Below, piece by piece: positions 7,334 through 15,627 of a stretch of 28,790 bases of DNA (position 1 is its first letter; each line of letters starts with the position of its first letter). Source of the stretch: an uncultured Acetatifactor sp. (lineage in GTDB: Bacteria; Bacillota; Clostridia; Lachnospirales; Lachnospiraceae); the NCBI GenBank assembly GCA_910578815.1, contig CAJTSE010000028.1, positions 1 through 28,790 on the forward strand, given 5' to 3'. The notes beneath the pieces were generated by a model. That model made no database searches, had not been told where the DNA came from, and saw only the letters and a list, made by a program, of their open reading frames with translations. The translations under genes and the position numbers were made by a program.

Positions 7334-7771
7334 TTTCACCCCCAGTCTTTTTTTCATTTCCTCCGCATATTGACGAGAGGCAATGATTTGTTCACCGTTT
7401 GACATAGTGACGCGGATTCTTCTGTTAATATCAGCTTTTAATGATTGAATGCTGCGCAGCTGAATCAAGAAGGATTTGCTTACCCGAAAGAAGCCATATT
7501 CCTCCAGCTGCTGTTCCAGCTCGTATAATTTAAATTCGGATTCATATACCTTGTCGGAGGTGTAGATATAGCATTTTCTATCCACACTTTCTATGTATAT
7601 GACCTGTGCAATATCCAATAAGTGAATTTCATCATTTATCTTTGCTGTCAACTGGTGATTCATCATTCGCAGTGCAGACAGGAGCTTTTCTACATCAGGA
7701 GTCAGCTGTCTGCAGGTTACGGAAATCTTCAGATCCTCCGCTTTTTCATCCACATTAATTTCTATTTTCAA
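7328..7771 (-). CDS. LytTR-family transcriptional regulator without receiver domain
   Basis: This is a 147-residue DNA-binding protein. Residues 1-45 form a short N-terminal region and residues about 48-145 a LytTR domain, recognisable from IAQVIYIESVDRKCYIYTSD, the FFRVSKSFLIQL segment and the NGEQIIASRQYAEE end. There is no receiver domain, as expected for regulators paired with DUF3021 membrane proteins. Translation probably starts at TTG (7769-7771), with GGGCGGTG a few bases upstream; no in-frame ATG gives the family's MKIEI-type beginning. It is the first gene of the four-gene operon and has a good sigma-A promoter upstream (7809-7837). Confidence 0.88.
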   Translation of the reverse strand: MKIEINVDEKAEDLKISVTCRQLTPDVEKLLSALRMMNHQLTAKINDEIHLLDIAQVIYIESVDRKCYIYTSDKVYESEFKLYELEQQLEEYGFFRVSKSFLIQLRSIQSLKADINRRIRVTMSNGEQIIASRQYAEEMKKRLGVKD

Positions 7772-7800
7772 AGTTTCACCGCCCTTGCTTGCTTGTGTTT

Positions 7801-7859
7801 ATGGCATCAGTATATATAAATATGGCCCGTTGATCAATCCTTCAAACACAGGATGCCAT
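7801..7859. repeat. Inverted repeat flanking the LytTR promoter
   Basis: ATGGCATC at 7801-7808 and its exact reverse complement GATGCCAT at 7852-7859 bracket the whole LytTR promoter (7809-7837). The arms are only 8 bp, so chance is possible. The layout resembles either paired operator half-sites or a very short-armed invertible promoter. Confidence 0.5.
7809..7837 (-). promoter_or_regulatory. Sigma-A promoter of LytTR operon
   Basis: On the - strand TTGATC (7837-7832) is separated by exactly 17 bases from TATACT (7814-7809). It lies about 40 bp before the TTG start of the LytTR gene and is bracketed by an 8 bp inverted repeat. Confidence 0.65.
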
Positions 7860-7880
7860 TTTCCTGACATAAGCTGCCGA

Positions 7881-7909
7881 TTGTGAAAAAGTGAGGAAGA
7901 TGATATAAT
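7881..7909 (+). promoter_or_regulatory. Sigma-A promoter of WYL regulator gene
   Basis: TTGTGA at 7881-7886, 17-base spacer, TATAAT at 7904-7909, 34 bp before the ATG. It is back to back with the LytTR promoter, so a regulator bound between them could affect both directions. Confidence 0.75.
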
Positions 7910-7943
7910 GTCCATATTCGGGGCAGGATAACAAGGAGTTTCT

Positions 7944-8879
7944 ATGAAAATAGATAGGTTGATCGGCATATTGTCGGAGCTTTTGCGGAAGGATACGGTT
8001 ACAGCACCGGAGCTGGCCAGGCGATTTGAAGTCTCCAGAAGGACCATAAACAGAGACATTGAGAATTTGTGCAGGGCGGGTATTCCTGTCAGCACCAGAC
8101 AGGGGGCAGGGGGCGGTATCAGCATTATGGAAGGATACCGGGTGGACAGGACCCTGCTCACATCCAGGGACATGCAGATGATTCTGGCAGGTCTGCGCAG
8201 CCTGGACAGCGTAAGCGGGAACAACTATTACAGCTGGCTTATGGAAAAGCTGCAGCCTGGTTCCTCGAATTTTATTACCGGAAGGGATTCCGTTCTTATT
8301 GACCTCTCTTCCTGGTATAAGAATGCTTTGGCCCCCAAGATTGAGGCAATACAGGCGGCGATTGACGGGAAACGTCTGCTTACGTTTCACTACTATGGCC
8401 CAAAGGGGGAAAGCAGTCGTTGTATTGAGACTTATTACCTGGTGTTTAAGTGGTCAAGCTGGTATGTGTGGGGCTGGTGCAGAGCGAGGGAGGATTTTCG
8501 GCTGTTTAAGTTGAATCGGATGGAGCAGCTGGAGGTGTCAGCGGAGACATTTGAGGGCAGAGAGGTTCCCTTCCCGGACTTGGGGGATGACCGGGTATTT
8601 CCAGGGGGGATTCAGGTGAAGGCACTGTTTGAGCCGGAGGCGAAATGGCGGCTTGTGGAGGAATACGGCCCCTGCTGCTTTGAGGAACAGCCGGACGGAA
8701 GGCTTTTGTTTCACGGAGAGTATACAAACAGGGAAAATCTGTTTCATTGGCTTTTGGCTTTCGGAGATCAGGTAAGGCTGCTGGAGCCTGCAGATATGCG
8801 GGCAGAGCTATTAAAGACTGCAGAAGCTATGGCAGCAATATACAGGGAGACCGGGGAATCGTGCTGCCGAAGGATATGA
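7944..8879 (+). CDS. WYL-domain HTH transcriptional regulator
   Basis: This is a 311-residue regulator. An N-terminal HTH_11/DeoR-type winged helix covers about residues 1-60 (LARRFEVSRRTINRDIENL). A WYL ligand-sensing domain lies at about 130-215; its namesake motif reads SSWYVWGWCR, so the leucine of W-Y-L is replaced by valine. A C-terminal WCX-like segment follows (about 225-305). AAGGAG 5 bases before the ATG at 7944 fixes the start. WYL proteins act as ligand-responsive repressors or activators; the ligand here is unknown. It diverges from the LytTR exporter operon and lies 55 bp before the hybrid kinase gene, so it may regulate one or both. Confidence 0.87.
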   Translation: MKIDRLIGILSELLRKDTVTAPELARRFEVSRRTINRDIENLCRAGIPVSTRQGAGGGISIMEGYRVDRTLLTSRDMQMILAGLRSLDSVSGNNYYSWLMEKLQPGSSNFITGRDSVLIDLSSWYKNALAPKIEAIQAAIDGKRLLTFHYYGPKGESSRCIETYYLVFKWSSWYVWGWCRAREDFRLFKLNRMEQLEVSAETFEGREVPFPDLGDDRVFPGGIQVKALFEPEAKWRLVEEYGPCCFEEQPDGRLLFHGEYTNRENLFHWLLAFGDQVRLLEPADMRAELLKTAEAMAAIYRETGESCCRRI

Positions 8880-8934
8880 AGGCAGATACAGGCACGAATA
8901 CCTACCCCAAACAGTAAATGCGGAGGATATGATT

Positions 8935-11559
8935 ATGGATAATAGAAGGGAGTCTTTAAAACCTCTCGCCGGCGAAACGCCGGAAACCGGGAACCATGAG
9001 CAGCAGAGCGAGATGCGAAGCGTTCAGAATCTGGAGGTCATTATCAATGAGGGTCTTCGTACCGCACTGTTGGAAGAGACTCCGGATCAGTCTTTGGAGG
9101 TGCTGCTGGAGCATTTGGGAAAAGCACTGAACGGAGAAAGGACATACATATTTGAGCGGAACGAATCCGGCGGCGACGACAATACCTATGAGTGGGTGGC
9201 TGAGGGGATAACACCGGAAAAGGAAAACCTGCAAAATGTCCCGCCGGAGGTGTGCGCCATATGGTATCGAAGTTTTAAAATCGGTAAGCATATTGTTATT
9301 AAAAACCTGGAAGAGACAAAAGAGGAAGACCCTCTTATGTATGAGACACTGAAGCCTCAGAATATTGATTCCCTTGTGGTGGTTCCGCTTTATGACGACG
9401 GAAAACCCATCGGCTTTTACGGCGTGGATAATCCCCCTGCCAGATCTTTGGAATATGCGTCAAATATGCTTCAAACAGCGGCATATTTTATTGTATCTTC
9501 CTTGAAGCGGCGCAATCTGGTGCGTGAGCTGCAAAGGCGGAGCTATAAGGTTCTTCAGGCGCTCAGCGTGGATTATCTGAGTATTTATCAGGTGAATTTT
9601 GATACGGGAGCATGTGAAGTCTACCGGGAAAGCGAGCAGCTTAAGCCGGACTGGGCCGTCAGCTTTGAGGACGGCTATGAAACGGCCATGGGACGGTATA
9701 TTTCCGGGTATGTGGCTGCGGAGGATCAGGAACGGCTTTTGACCGTAACGAAAAAAGAGTATGTACTGGATCAGCTGAGACGAAAGAAAAAGTTTTATGT
9801 GCGGTATCAGGTGAAGGATAATTCCCATGGCTTGAAGCATATGGAGATTCATTTTTCTGTCGGGGAGACGGCGGAAGAGGAACGCAGCGTGATTTTTGCT
9901 CTGCGGGATGTGAATGCCGTGGTGGAGCAGGAAGAAAAGTACAAGCTGGAAGCAAGGCAGAGTCTGGAAGGAATTCTGGAGGGAGCCAGGACAGGCATTT
10001 GGACCATTGAACTGGAAGAGGGGTTTGAGCCGAGAATGTATGCGGACCGGACCATGCGGATCCTTCTGGGGGTGCCGGAGGAGATTGAGCCGGAGGAATG
10101 CTATCGGCACTGGTTTCGAAATATCGAGCCAAATTATGTGGAGATGGTGCAGGAATCGGTGCATGAGATGATTGAAACCGGGCGCTCCGAGGTAATTTAC
10201 CCCTGGAATCATCCCACCCAGGGGAGAATCTATGTGCGCTGCGGCGGTGTGCCTGACAGGAAATTTGCAAAAACAGGAGTCTGTCTGAACGGATACCATC
10301 AGGACATCACGGAGACCATGGTGACGCGGAAGAAGCAGGAGCAGGCTATTATGGAGCTCCTGGAGAAGGTCAGACAGGCCAATTCGGCAAAGAGTGAATT
10401 CCTTTCACATATGTCTCATGATCTCCGTACGCCGATCAACGGGATTCTGGGGATGCTGACCATTATGGAGGGAAGTCAGGAGGATTTTAACCGGCAAAGG
10501 GATTGCCGGGAAAAGATTCGGGTATCCACGGAGCACCTGCTGTCCCTGGTCAACGACGTTCTTCAGATCAGCAAGCTGGAAAGCGGAAGACCTGCAGAGG
10601 TAGAAGAACCTTTTGACCTTCATGATCTGTTGAAAAACTGTATTATGATCTTGTCTGCTCAGGCGGAGGCGGCGGGGATCCAGCTGGAGCTGGAAGAGAC
10701 GGACATCCGGCACGCCAGGCTGATTGGCAATCCGCTCCATTTGAAGCAAATACTGATGGCTGTTATTGACAACGGAATCAAGTATAATCGGCCCAATGGC
10801 TCCGTCCGGATCCGGGTAAAGGAGGCCGGCGGCGAAGAAAGGACCGCAAGGTATCGGTTTGTGATAGAAGATACCGGAATCGGTATCGGGGAGGATTTTA
10901 AAGAGCATATATTTGAGCCCTTTACCCAGGAGCATCAGGGCGCAAGGACGCACTATAACGGTGCAGGACTTGGTATGTCCATTGTGAAGAAGCTGGTAGA
11001 CCAGATGGGAGGGACCATTGAGGTAGAAAGTCAGGCTGGCAGAGGGAGTGTATTTCAGGTTACATTGCCAATACAAGTGGACAAGGCGTGGGCTGCGGAG
11101 CCCCTGGAAGGGGAGCAAAATGTACAGGCGGATATTGCCGGTATGCGCGTTCTGCTGGTAGAGGATAACGAGATCAACTGTGAAATCGTGGAGTTCATGC
11201 TGGAGCAGGCAGGCGCGGAGGTGGTCACTGCAGGTGACGGAAGGGCTGCCGTGGATGCTTTTGCAGCCTCCGTACCGGGAAGCTTTGACTGTATCCTTAT
11301 GGATTTGATGATGCCGGTTATGAGCGGATATGAGGCGGCCAGGGTGATTCGCGGTCTGGACCGGCCGGACGCGGAAACGGTGCCCATCATAGCGTTATCG
11401 GCTAACGCGTTTGAAGAGGATGTGGCAATGGCAAAGGCTGCCGGAATGAACGAGCATCTGGCAAAGCCGGTGGACATCAACGAAGTGTTCAGGGCAATGC
11501 GTCGGTTGATTTCAGCTCAAGGGGAATCTCATAAAGCACCTCATAGCTGTCATCCGTGA
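8935..11559 (+). CDS. Cytosolic hybrid sensor histidine kinase/response regulator
   Basis: This is a large soluble signalling protein of 874 residues with no transmembrane segment. In order: a GAF-like region (about 20-190, ending in VVVPLYDDGKPIGFYGVDNP), a helical linker, two PAS-like regions (about 200-340 and 350-465), a HisKA domain with H495 in MSHDLRTPINGILG, a HATPase domain with DTGIGIG and GAGLGMSI boxes, and a C-terminal receiver with D790 in ILMDLMMPVMSG and the AKPVD lysine. No HPt domain is present, so the final phospho-transfer partner must be elsewhere. ATG at 8935 is preferred: GGAGG (8922-8926) is 8 bases away, whereas the ATG at 8929 is only 2 bases from it. The 3' end overlaps the convergent anti-sigma gene by 71 bases. 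Confidence 0.9.
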   Translation: MDNRRESLKPLAGETPETGNHEQQSEMRSVQNLEVIINEGLRTALLEETPDQSLEVLLEHLGKALNGERTYIFERNESGGDDNTYEWVAEGITPEKENLQNVPPEVCAIWYRSFKIGKHIVIKNLEETKEEDPLMYETLKPQNIDSLVVVPLYDDGKPIGFYGVDNPPARSLEYASNMLQTAAYFIVSSLKRRNLVRELQRRSYKVLQALSVDYLSIYQVNFDTGACEVYRESEQLKPDWAVSFEDGYETAMGRYISGYVAAEDQERLLTVTKKEYVLDQLRRKKKFYVRYQVKDNSHGLKHMEIHFSVGETAEEERSVIFALRDVNAVVEQEEKYKLEARQSLEGILEGARTGIWTIELEEGFEPRMYADRTMRILLGVPEEIEPEECYRHWFRNIEPNYVEMVQESVHEMIETGRSEVIYPWNHPTQGRIYVRCGGVPDRKFAKTGVCLNGYHQDITETMVTRKKQEQAIMELLEKVRQANSAKSEFLSHMSHDLRTPINGILGMLTIMEGSQEDFNRQRDCREKIRVSTEHLLSLVNDVLQISKLESGRPAEVEEPFDLHDLLKNCIMILSAQAEAAGIQLELEETDIRHARLIGNPLHLKQILMAVIDNGIKYNRPNGSVRIRVKEAGGEERTARYRFVIEDTGIGIGEDFKEHIFEPFTQEHQGARTHYNGAGLGMSIVKKLVDQMGGTIEVESQAGRGSVFQVTLPIQVDKAWAAEPLEGEQNVQADIAGMRVLLVEDNEINCEIVEFMLEQAGAEVVTAGDGRAAVDAFAASVPGSFDCILMDLMMPVMSGYEAARVIRGLDRPDAETVPIIALSANAFEEDVAMAKAAGMNEHLAKPVDINEVFRAMRRLISAQGESHKAPHSCHP

Positions 11560-12523
11560 TATTACCCTGCGGGTCTCTTTTCAGGCCGCTGCGGATGATC
11601 TTCAGGGTCAGCAGCGTACCCATGTCCGCCGGTTTGGTAAACCAGTATCCGTCGGTATCATTGTTCCCGTTGGGATAGGCGGTATAATCATTGCCCAGCT
11701 CGTCGGAAAGGATAAAGGCATAATCATCTCCGGCGTGTCCGATGGCGGTGCAGTCAATGAACAGTGTCACATACAGGGCGGACTCCCGGATGCTGTTTAT
11801 CTTGATTTCATGGCCGTTAAATTCGTATGTCTTATCAATGCGCCAGCTTCTGTCTGCAAAGCAGGCTTCCGGTGTAAAGGTGCTGATAAAGCCCTCCCCG
11901 TCCTTAGCATAGAGAAGCCGGACAGTCAGCTCCTTTCCAGCCAGTTCCCGGCCGTCCATGCCTTGCAGATCAATGCAGTAAATATGGGTTGCCTCGGCGG
12001 GATTCGGATTTATATCCCCTGCATAGGTCTGTGTATGCAGGTCCTTTGTATATTCAGACTGACAGATGATGTTATCGCCCTCCGTGATATAGAAGAACCA
12101 GGGCAGAAAGTAGGTGTGGAAGGAGCCGTCCGCGGCTTCATCCAGTCCGCTCCAGTTGAAGGTATAGCATAAAAGCAGATGCCGGTCTTCTAAAACGGCA
12201 CTGTTCAGGGTGCCGATTACGCCGTCGCATTCCTGCGTATCACCTATGGAGACGGCGTATTCGGCCTCGATTTCACTGAAATTCTGCAGGACGGCCTGTT
12301 GCTCGGACTTATATGCCGTCAGAAAGTGTCCGATTGCAGGAATCGCTGCCAAGCTGACCGTTCCCAGGAGCAGCATCAGAGCGGCAGCCGGTATAACGGT
12401 GAGCCGCATTTTTGTGCGGCCGGACCTGTTTGTCCTTGTGCGTGCGGAGATATACTCCCGGATGTAGCGTTCATCAACATCCCCTATCATATCCAGCAGA
12501 TGTTCGTTTGTTTTTTTATTCAT
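11489..12523 (-). CDS. DUF4179-type anti-sigma factor
   Basis: This 344-residue protein has a short cytoplasmic N-terminal part (residues 1-38), one transmembrane segment (about 42-68, rich in A, L and V), and a large extracytoplasmic domain. This is the layout of DUF4179 proteins encoded next to ECF sigma factors. The start ATG overlaps the sigma factor stop by 4 bases (ATGA), which implies translational coupling and supports partnership. The proposed job is to hold the sigma factor at the membrane until an external signal arrives; this is inferred from family context. The 3' end runs 71 bases into the convergent hybrid kinase gene. Confidence 0.82.
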   Translation of the reverse strand: MNKKTNEHLLDMIGDVDERYIREYISARTRTNRSGRTKMRLTVIPAAALMLLLGTVSLAAIPAIGHFLTAYKSEQQAVLQNFSEIEAEYAVSIGDTQECDGVIGTLNSAVLEDRHLLLCYTFNWSGLDEAADGSFHTYFLPWFFYITEGDNIICQSEYTKDLHTQTYAGDINPNPAEATHIYCIDLQGMDGRELAGKELTVRLLYAKDGEGFISTFTPEACFADRSWRIDKTYEFNGHEIKINSIRESALYVTLFIDCTAIGHAGDDYAFILSDELGNDYTAYPNGNNDTDGYWFTKPADMGTLLTLKIIRSGLKRDPQGNITDDSYEVLYEIPLELKSTDALP

Positions 12524-13074
12524 AGATAAATCTTCCTTTCTTCCAGCCTGGATTTCAGCTTTTTCCTCATTCTGGAAAGGCGGATATTGACGGTGTTCTT
12601 TGTCAGTCTGTTGTTCCCTGCAAGGGATTCCACAGACTCCAGAGCGAAGTAGCGGCCCATGAAGATCAGCCTGTCTTCGGCAGACAGCTCGGCGAGAAAG
12701 CTGTTGATAGCTTCCCGGAGTGCGTCCGCATCTTCATTGGATTCGGTATGAGCGGGAATGCAGTCCTCCAGCTCGTCCAGTGCAACCAGATAGACGCCGC
12801 CTCCGCGCTTCTTTGCCGTCAGGCGGCGGATCCGGTCAATAGCCCGCCGCCTGGTCAGCATGGCGGCATAGGATGCAATGGAAGACGGGCGATTTACAGG
12901 AACAGTATTCCATATGTCTAACAAGGCATCGTTTATACATTCCTCGGCATCCTCCGCAGTGGGAAGGATGCGTCTTGCAAAGCTTTTCAGCATTCTGCCA
13001 TAGCGGCGGATAATTTCATCCAGGGCAGATTCTTTGCGTTGCCAGAGCAGGGCAACAATTTCGGCATCTTCCAT
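12520..13074 (-). CDS. ECF-type RNA polymerase sigma factor
   Basis: This is a 184-residue sigma-70 family protein of the ECF group. Region 2 covers about residues 8-85 (RRYGRMLKSFARRILPTAEDAEECINDALLDIWNT is split over helices 1-2, with the TRRRAIDRIRR segment of region 2.4). Region 4 covers about 120-178, with a helix-turn-helix around NRLTKNTVNIRLSRMRKKLK. Region 3 is absent, as expected. GGGAG lies 6 bases before the ATG at 13074. It is coupled to the DUF4179 gene by a 4-base overlap. The lipoprotein gene just upstream on the same strand may be in the same transcript (73 bp gap) or be a target. Confidence 0.9.
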   Translation of the reverse strand: MEDAEIVALLWQRKESALDEIIRRYGRMLKSFARRILPTAEDAEECINDALLDIWNTVPVNRPSSIASYAAMLTRRRAIDRIRRLTAKKRGGGVYLVALDELEDCIPAHTESNEDADALREAINSFLAELSAEDRLIFMGRYFALESVESLAGNNRLTKNTVNIRLSRMRKKLKSRLEERKIYL

Positions 13075-13147
13075 AGGATTCTCCCTTCAGTATGATTTCA
13101 GGTAATCTTTCAATATCCGGTATACAGCGGGACCTTGGCAGTTATGG

Positions 13148-15463
13148 TTATTTCAGATTTTCGTCCAGATAGAGCTGTACTCTGCGTTGTATGACCTCTG
13201 CGGTTTCCTGTGCCGTTTTATTTCCAGAAAAGAAAGCCCCTGCTTCCTCAATTACGATGTTCATGATGTCCTCGTTGGTGTAATAGCAGCGATCAGTGGA
13301 AAGGATAAATTGTATCAGCTTTGCCAGCTGTTCTTCCGTCAGGAATTCCGGGGTGCCGGATTCGGCATTTGTGTAATGGTTTTGGTTTTTATTAAGTATT
13401 TTCAGGGAGCTTTCCAGAAAGTATTTTTTCTGTACCGGCAGCCCCGTTTCAAGGTTGGACTGATATTCGTCCGTCAGGTAATACCGCAGGAATTCCCATG
13501 CTCCCCGGAGGTATTTGGAATGGGCAGAAATGGCATAGGCTTCCTGCGCCCTGATGTAAGCGCCGGACCCGTTTCCACAGGGGAAACCGATATAGGATAC
13601 ATCCGCTCCAAATAAGTCGTTGGCATAGTACGGTGCATCCTCAAAGCTGCTGATCTCCATGTCGGCAAGGACGGTCCTGCCTTCTCTGTACTGTACCTCA
13701 TAATTTCTCCAGTAATCCTCGCCGCAGGTTTCAGGGTCCGGCTCTTCCGGCAGGTTTTTTGCGTATTCCAGTATATCAGTAAATTCCTGTGATTGGAAGC
13801 TGCATTTCCCAGAGCCGGTATCTATGAGGCTGCCGCCGCAATAGGCGATCATGGTCCGCAGAAAGGCTTCACGGTCTGTGGGTGGAAGCAGGCTTGTTTC
13901 CTCCGGCATGGTTTCCAGCAGCTCCAGCGCATCGGCAAGAGTCCAGGAGGTCCTGTCTCCCACCACGGAGACAGCACCAATCATGGTGCCTGCCCGGAAA
14001 GAAGGAATGAGATAATATAGTTTTCCGTCCATGGAATAGGCATCAAATACATTTGTCAGAAACTCCATATGGGAAAGCTCTTCATCCTCTTTCAGCAATT
14101 CGCCGATGTCCGCCAGAAATCCGTTTGCGGCATAGAGTTCCGCAGGAAGGCCCTCCGTGATTAAAATGTCAGGCATGCTGCCGGAAAAAATGCCGCCTGT
14201 GGTCTCCGCAATGCCTGCTGCAAGCGCCTCTTCGGAATCATATTCCTCCAGATTCTGTATCATAATTCGGTACTGATCGCTGCCGCGGTTAAATTCCACC
14301 ACGCGCTGTATTATATCATTGCTGATGTAAGCGCCTGCCAGCACCAAAACCGCCTTGTCAGGAACATCCGCAGGATCCACGCGGGTAAAGATGCCCATGC
14401 GAATTCTGCTGTCATACCCTTCATAAAATGCACCTGCAAAGGAGGCGTCATCCAGGCTTACCAGAGCGTCAAAGCTGGTGATATTCAGATCGGAATTGAT
14501 GAAATTCATTTTTTCAAGGCCTTCCTCATCCCCCGGCGTACAGGAGCAGATGCCGGTGCGGTTGCTGTAAATAAGGCCGCTGTCGTCTGCGGCTATAGCG
14601 CCGTATCTGTCCCACCCGCAGGCGGAAGGCATTTTGCAGGTCTCCCCCAGTGAGGCAGCGGCAGGATGATAAGAAACAAAATATCGTTCCTCCCAGTTGT
14701 CTTCCCCGCAGCAGATAACCGTAAGGCAGCCGTCCGCCTGATGCAGGACAGACAGGCTGCTGTTGAATACCCGAAAGATTTCTTCAGGCAGCTTTTCGGC
14801 ATCGGCAGGATTTCCCTGAGCATCCACGGTCATCTGCCAGGCCTGTTCATTTCCGGTCAGAATCAGGCGGGTCTGCCCATCCTCCGCTATGGACAGGGCG
14901 TTTATGGAAAGATAGTCGTCATCGAGACCGAAGGAGAGGTCCTCCAGCTCCATTTCCCACAACAGAGGGCCATCCGCCTCCCAACAGCAGAGATAACGCA
15001 GGGATATGCTTTCCTCATCAGGACCTTGAGGGGTCTTAGAATAATAGCGGATGGCATAGATGCGGCCGTCCGCCCCGAAGGTGTAGTTGTCGTAAGCGGA
15101 ATATTCCTGCGGGACGGCGTCGTCTTCCGGAGCAGGGTGCCAGGGAATGGTCTCCAGAGCAGACATTACCGCGTCGGAGCCTTCAGCCTCAAAGCGGAGG
15201 ATCCGAATATCGTTGTCATTGTAATTTTCCCGGTTTATTACTTTGATCAGCAGGGAAATTGTCTGATCCCTGCTGGCGGCGGCCAGTATGTCTGTTTCAT
15301 CCCCGCCTGGCTCCGGTATTGCGATTTCCCGAAAGCGGTAGACATGCTCCTTTGCAAGGGCCGTATTTTCATTGCTTTCTGCGGCATTGCGGCCGCAGGA
15401 GCATAAACCGAATGCCGTAAGGCAAATCAGGCAGGCTGTTTTTTTGAGTAAATTCCCGTTCAT
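13148..15463 (-). CDS. Lipoprotein with C-terminal family-1 solute-binding domain
   Basis: This is a 771-residue exported lipoprotein. The signal peptide ends in lipobox LCSC with lipidated C23. Residues of about 40-370 resemble a beta-propeller or repeat-like sensor region (recurring DGRIYAI/DSGLIYSN-type strands) but I cannot assign a family. Residues of about 375-771 match an extracellular solute-binding protein of the carbohydrate type: LVLAGAY start, DILITEGLP, a conserved YLIPSF region, and RGAWEFLRYYLTDEYQ near the end. The domain is normally a separate protein of about 420 residues working with two permeases; no permease genes adjoin it here. AAGGAG lies upstream of the ATG at 15463. 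A role as a ligand sensor for the adjacent ECF sigma/DUF4179 pair is possible but only inferred. Confidence 0.82.
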   Translation of the reverse strand: MNGNLLKKTACLICLTAFGLCSCGRNAAESNENTALAKEHVYRFREIAIPEPGGDETDILAAASRDQTISLLIKVINRENYNDNDIRILRFEAEGSDAVMSALETIPWHPAPEDDAVPQEYSAYDNYTFGADGRIYAIRYYSKTPQGPDEESISLRYLCCWEADGPLLWEMELEDLSFGLDDDYLSINALSIAEDGQTRLILTGNEQAWQMTVDAQGNPADAEKLPEEIFRVFNSSLSVLHQADGCLTVICCGEDNWEERYFVSYHPAAASLGETCKMPSACGWDRYGAIAADDSGLIYSNRTGICSCTPGDEEGLEKMNFINSDLNITSFDALVSLDDASFAGAFYEGYDSRIRMGIFTRVDPADVPDKAVLVLAGAYISNDIIQRVVEFNRGSDQYRIMIQNLEEYDSEEALAAGIAETTGGIFSGSMPDILITEGLPAELYAANGFLADIGELLKEDEELSHMEFLTNVFDAYSMDGKLYYLIPSFRAGTMIGAVSVVGDRTSWTLADALELLETMPEETSLLPPTDREAFLRTMIAYCGGSLIDTGSGKCSFQSQEFTDILEYAKNLPEEPDPETCGEDYWRNYEVQYREGRTVLADMEISSFEDAPYYANDLFGADVSYIGFPCGNGSGAYIRAQEAYAISAHSKYLRGAWEFLRYYLTDEYQSNLETGLPVQKKYFLESSLKILNKNQNHYTNAESGTPEFLTEEQLAKLIQFILSTDRCYYTNEDIMNIVIEEAGAFFSGNKTAQETAEVIQRRVQLYLDENLK

Positions 15464-15506
15464 GCTGTTCTCCTTGTCCTTTGATCGTCTGCGCGGGGCG
15501 GACTCA

Positions 15507-15529
15507 TTTAACGTTCCTTACCTGTTAAA
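15507..15529 (-). promoter_or_regulatory. TTTAACAG-N8-CGTTAAA motif upstream of lipoprotein gene
   Basis: On the - strand, TTTAACAG and CGTTAAA separated by 8 bases lie 44-66 bp before the lipoprotein start; TTTAAC/GTTAAA form an inverted repeat. Nearly the same element, with 7 bases between, lies before the second ECF sigma gene (24262-24283). Further upstream on the same strand is TGAAAG-N16-CGAT, which resembles ECF promoter spacing. Function is not shown. Confidence 0.35.
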
Positions 15530-15627
15530 TCGCAAAAAAAGGAGAATACTTTCAAACTATTTAGGAATTAGTAATCAGATATGAAATGAAGAAAGATAAA
15601 AGTTATTGTTTATGCCGGAAGCGGCAG

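Noticed and set aside
9460..10299. Long open frame of 279 codons on the - strand inside the hybrid kinase gene
   Set aside because: It lies wholly opposite strong PAS and kinase coding sequence, has no ribosome binding site, and its His/Pro-rich composition is typical of an antisense shadow.
14666..15406. Open frame of 246 codons on the + strand opposite the lipoprotein gene
   Set aside because: It mirrors a real lipoprotein with clear lipobox and solute-binding motifs; no start signals or recognisable domains on the + strand.
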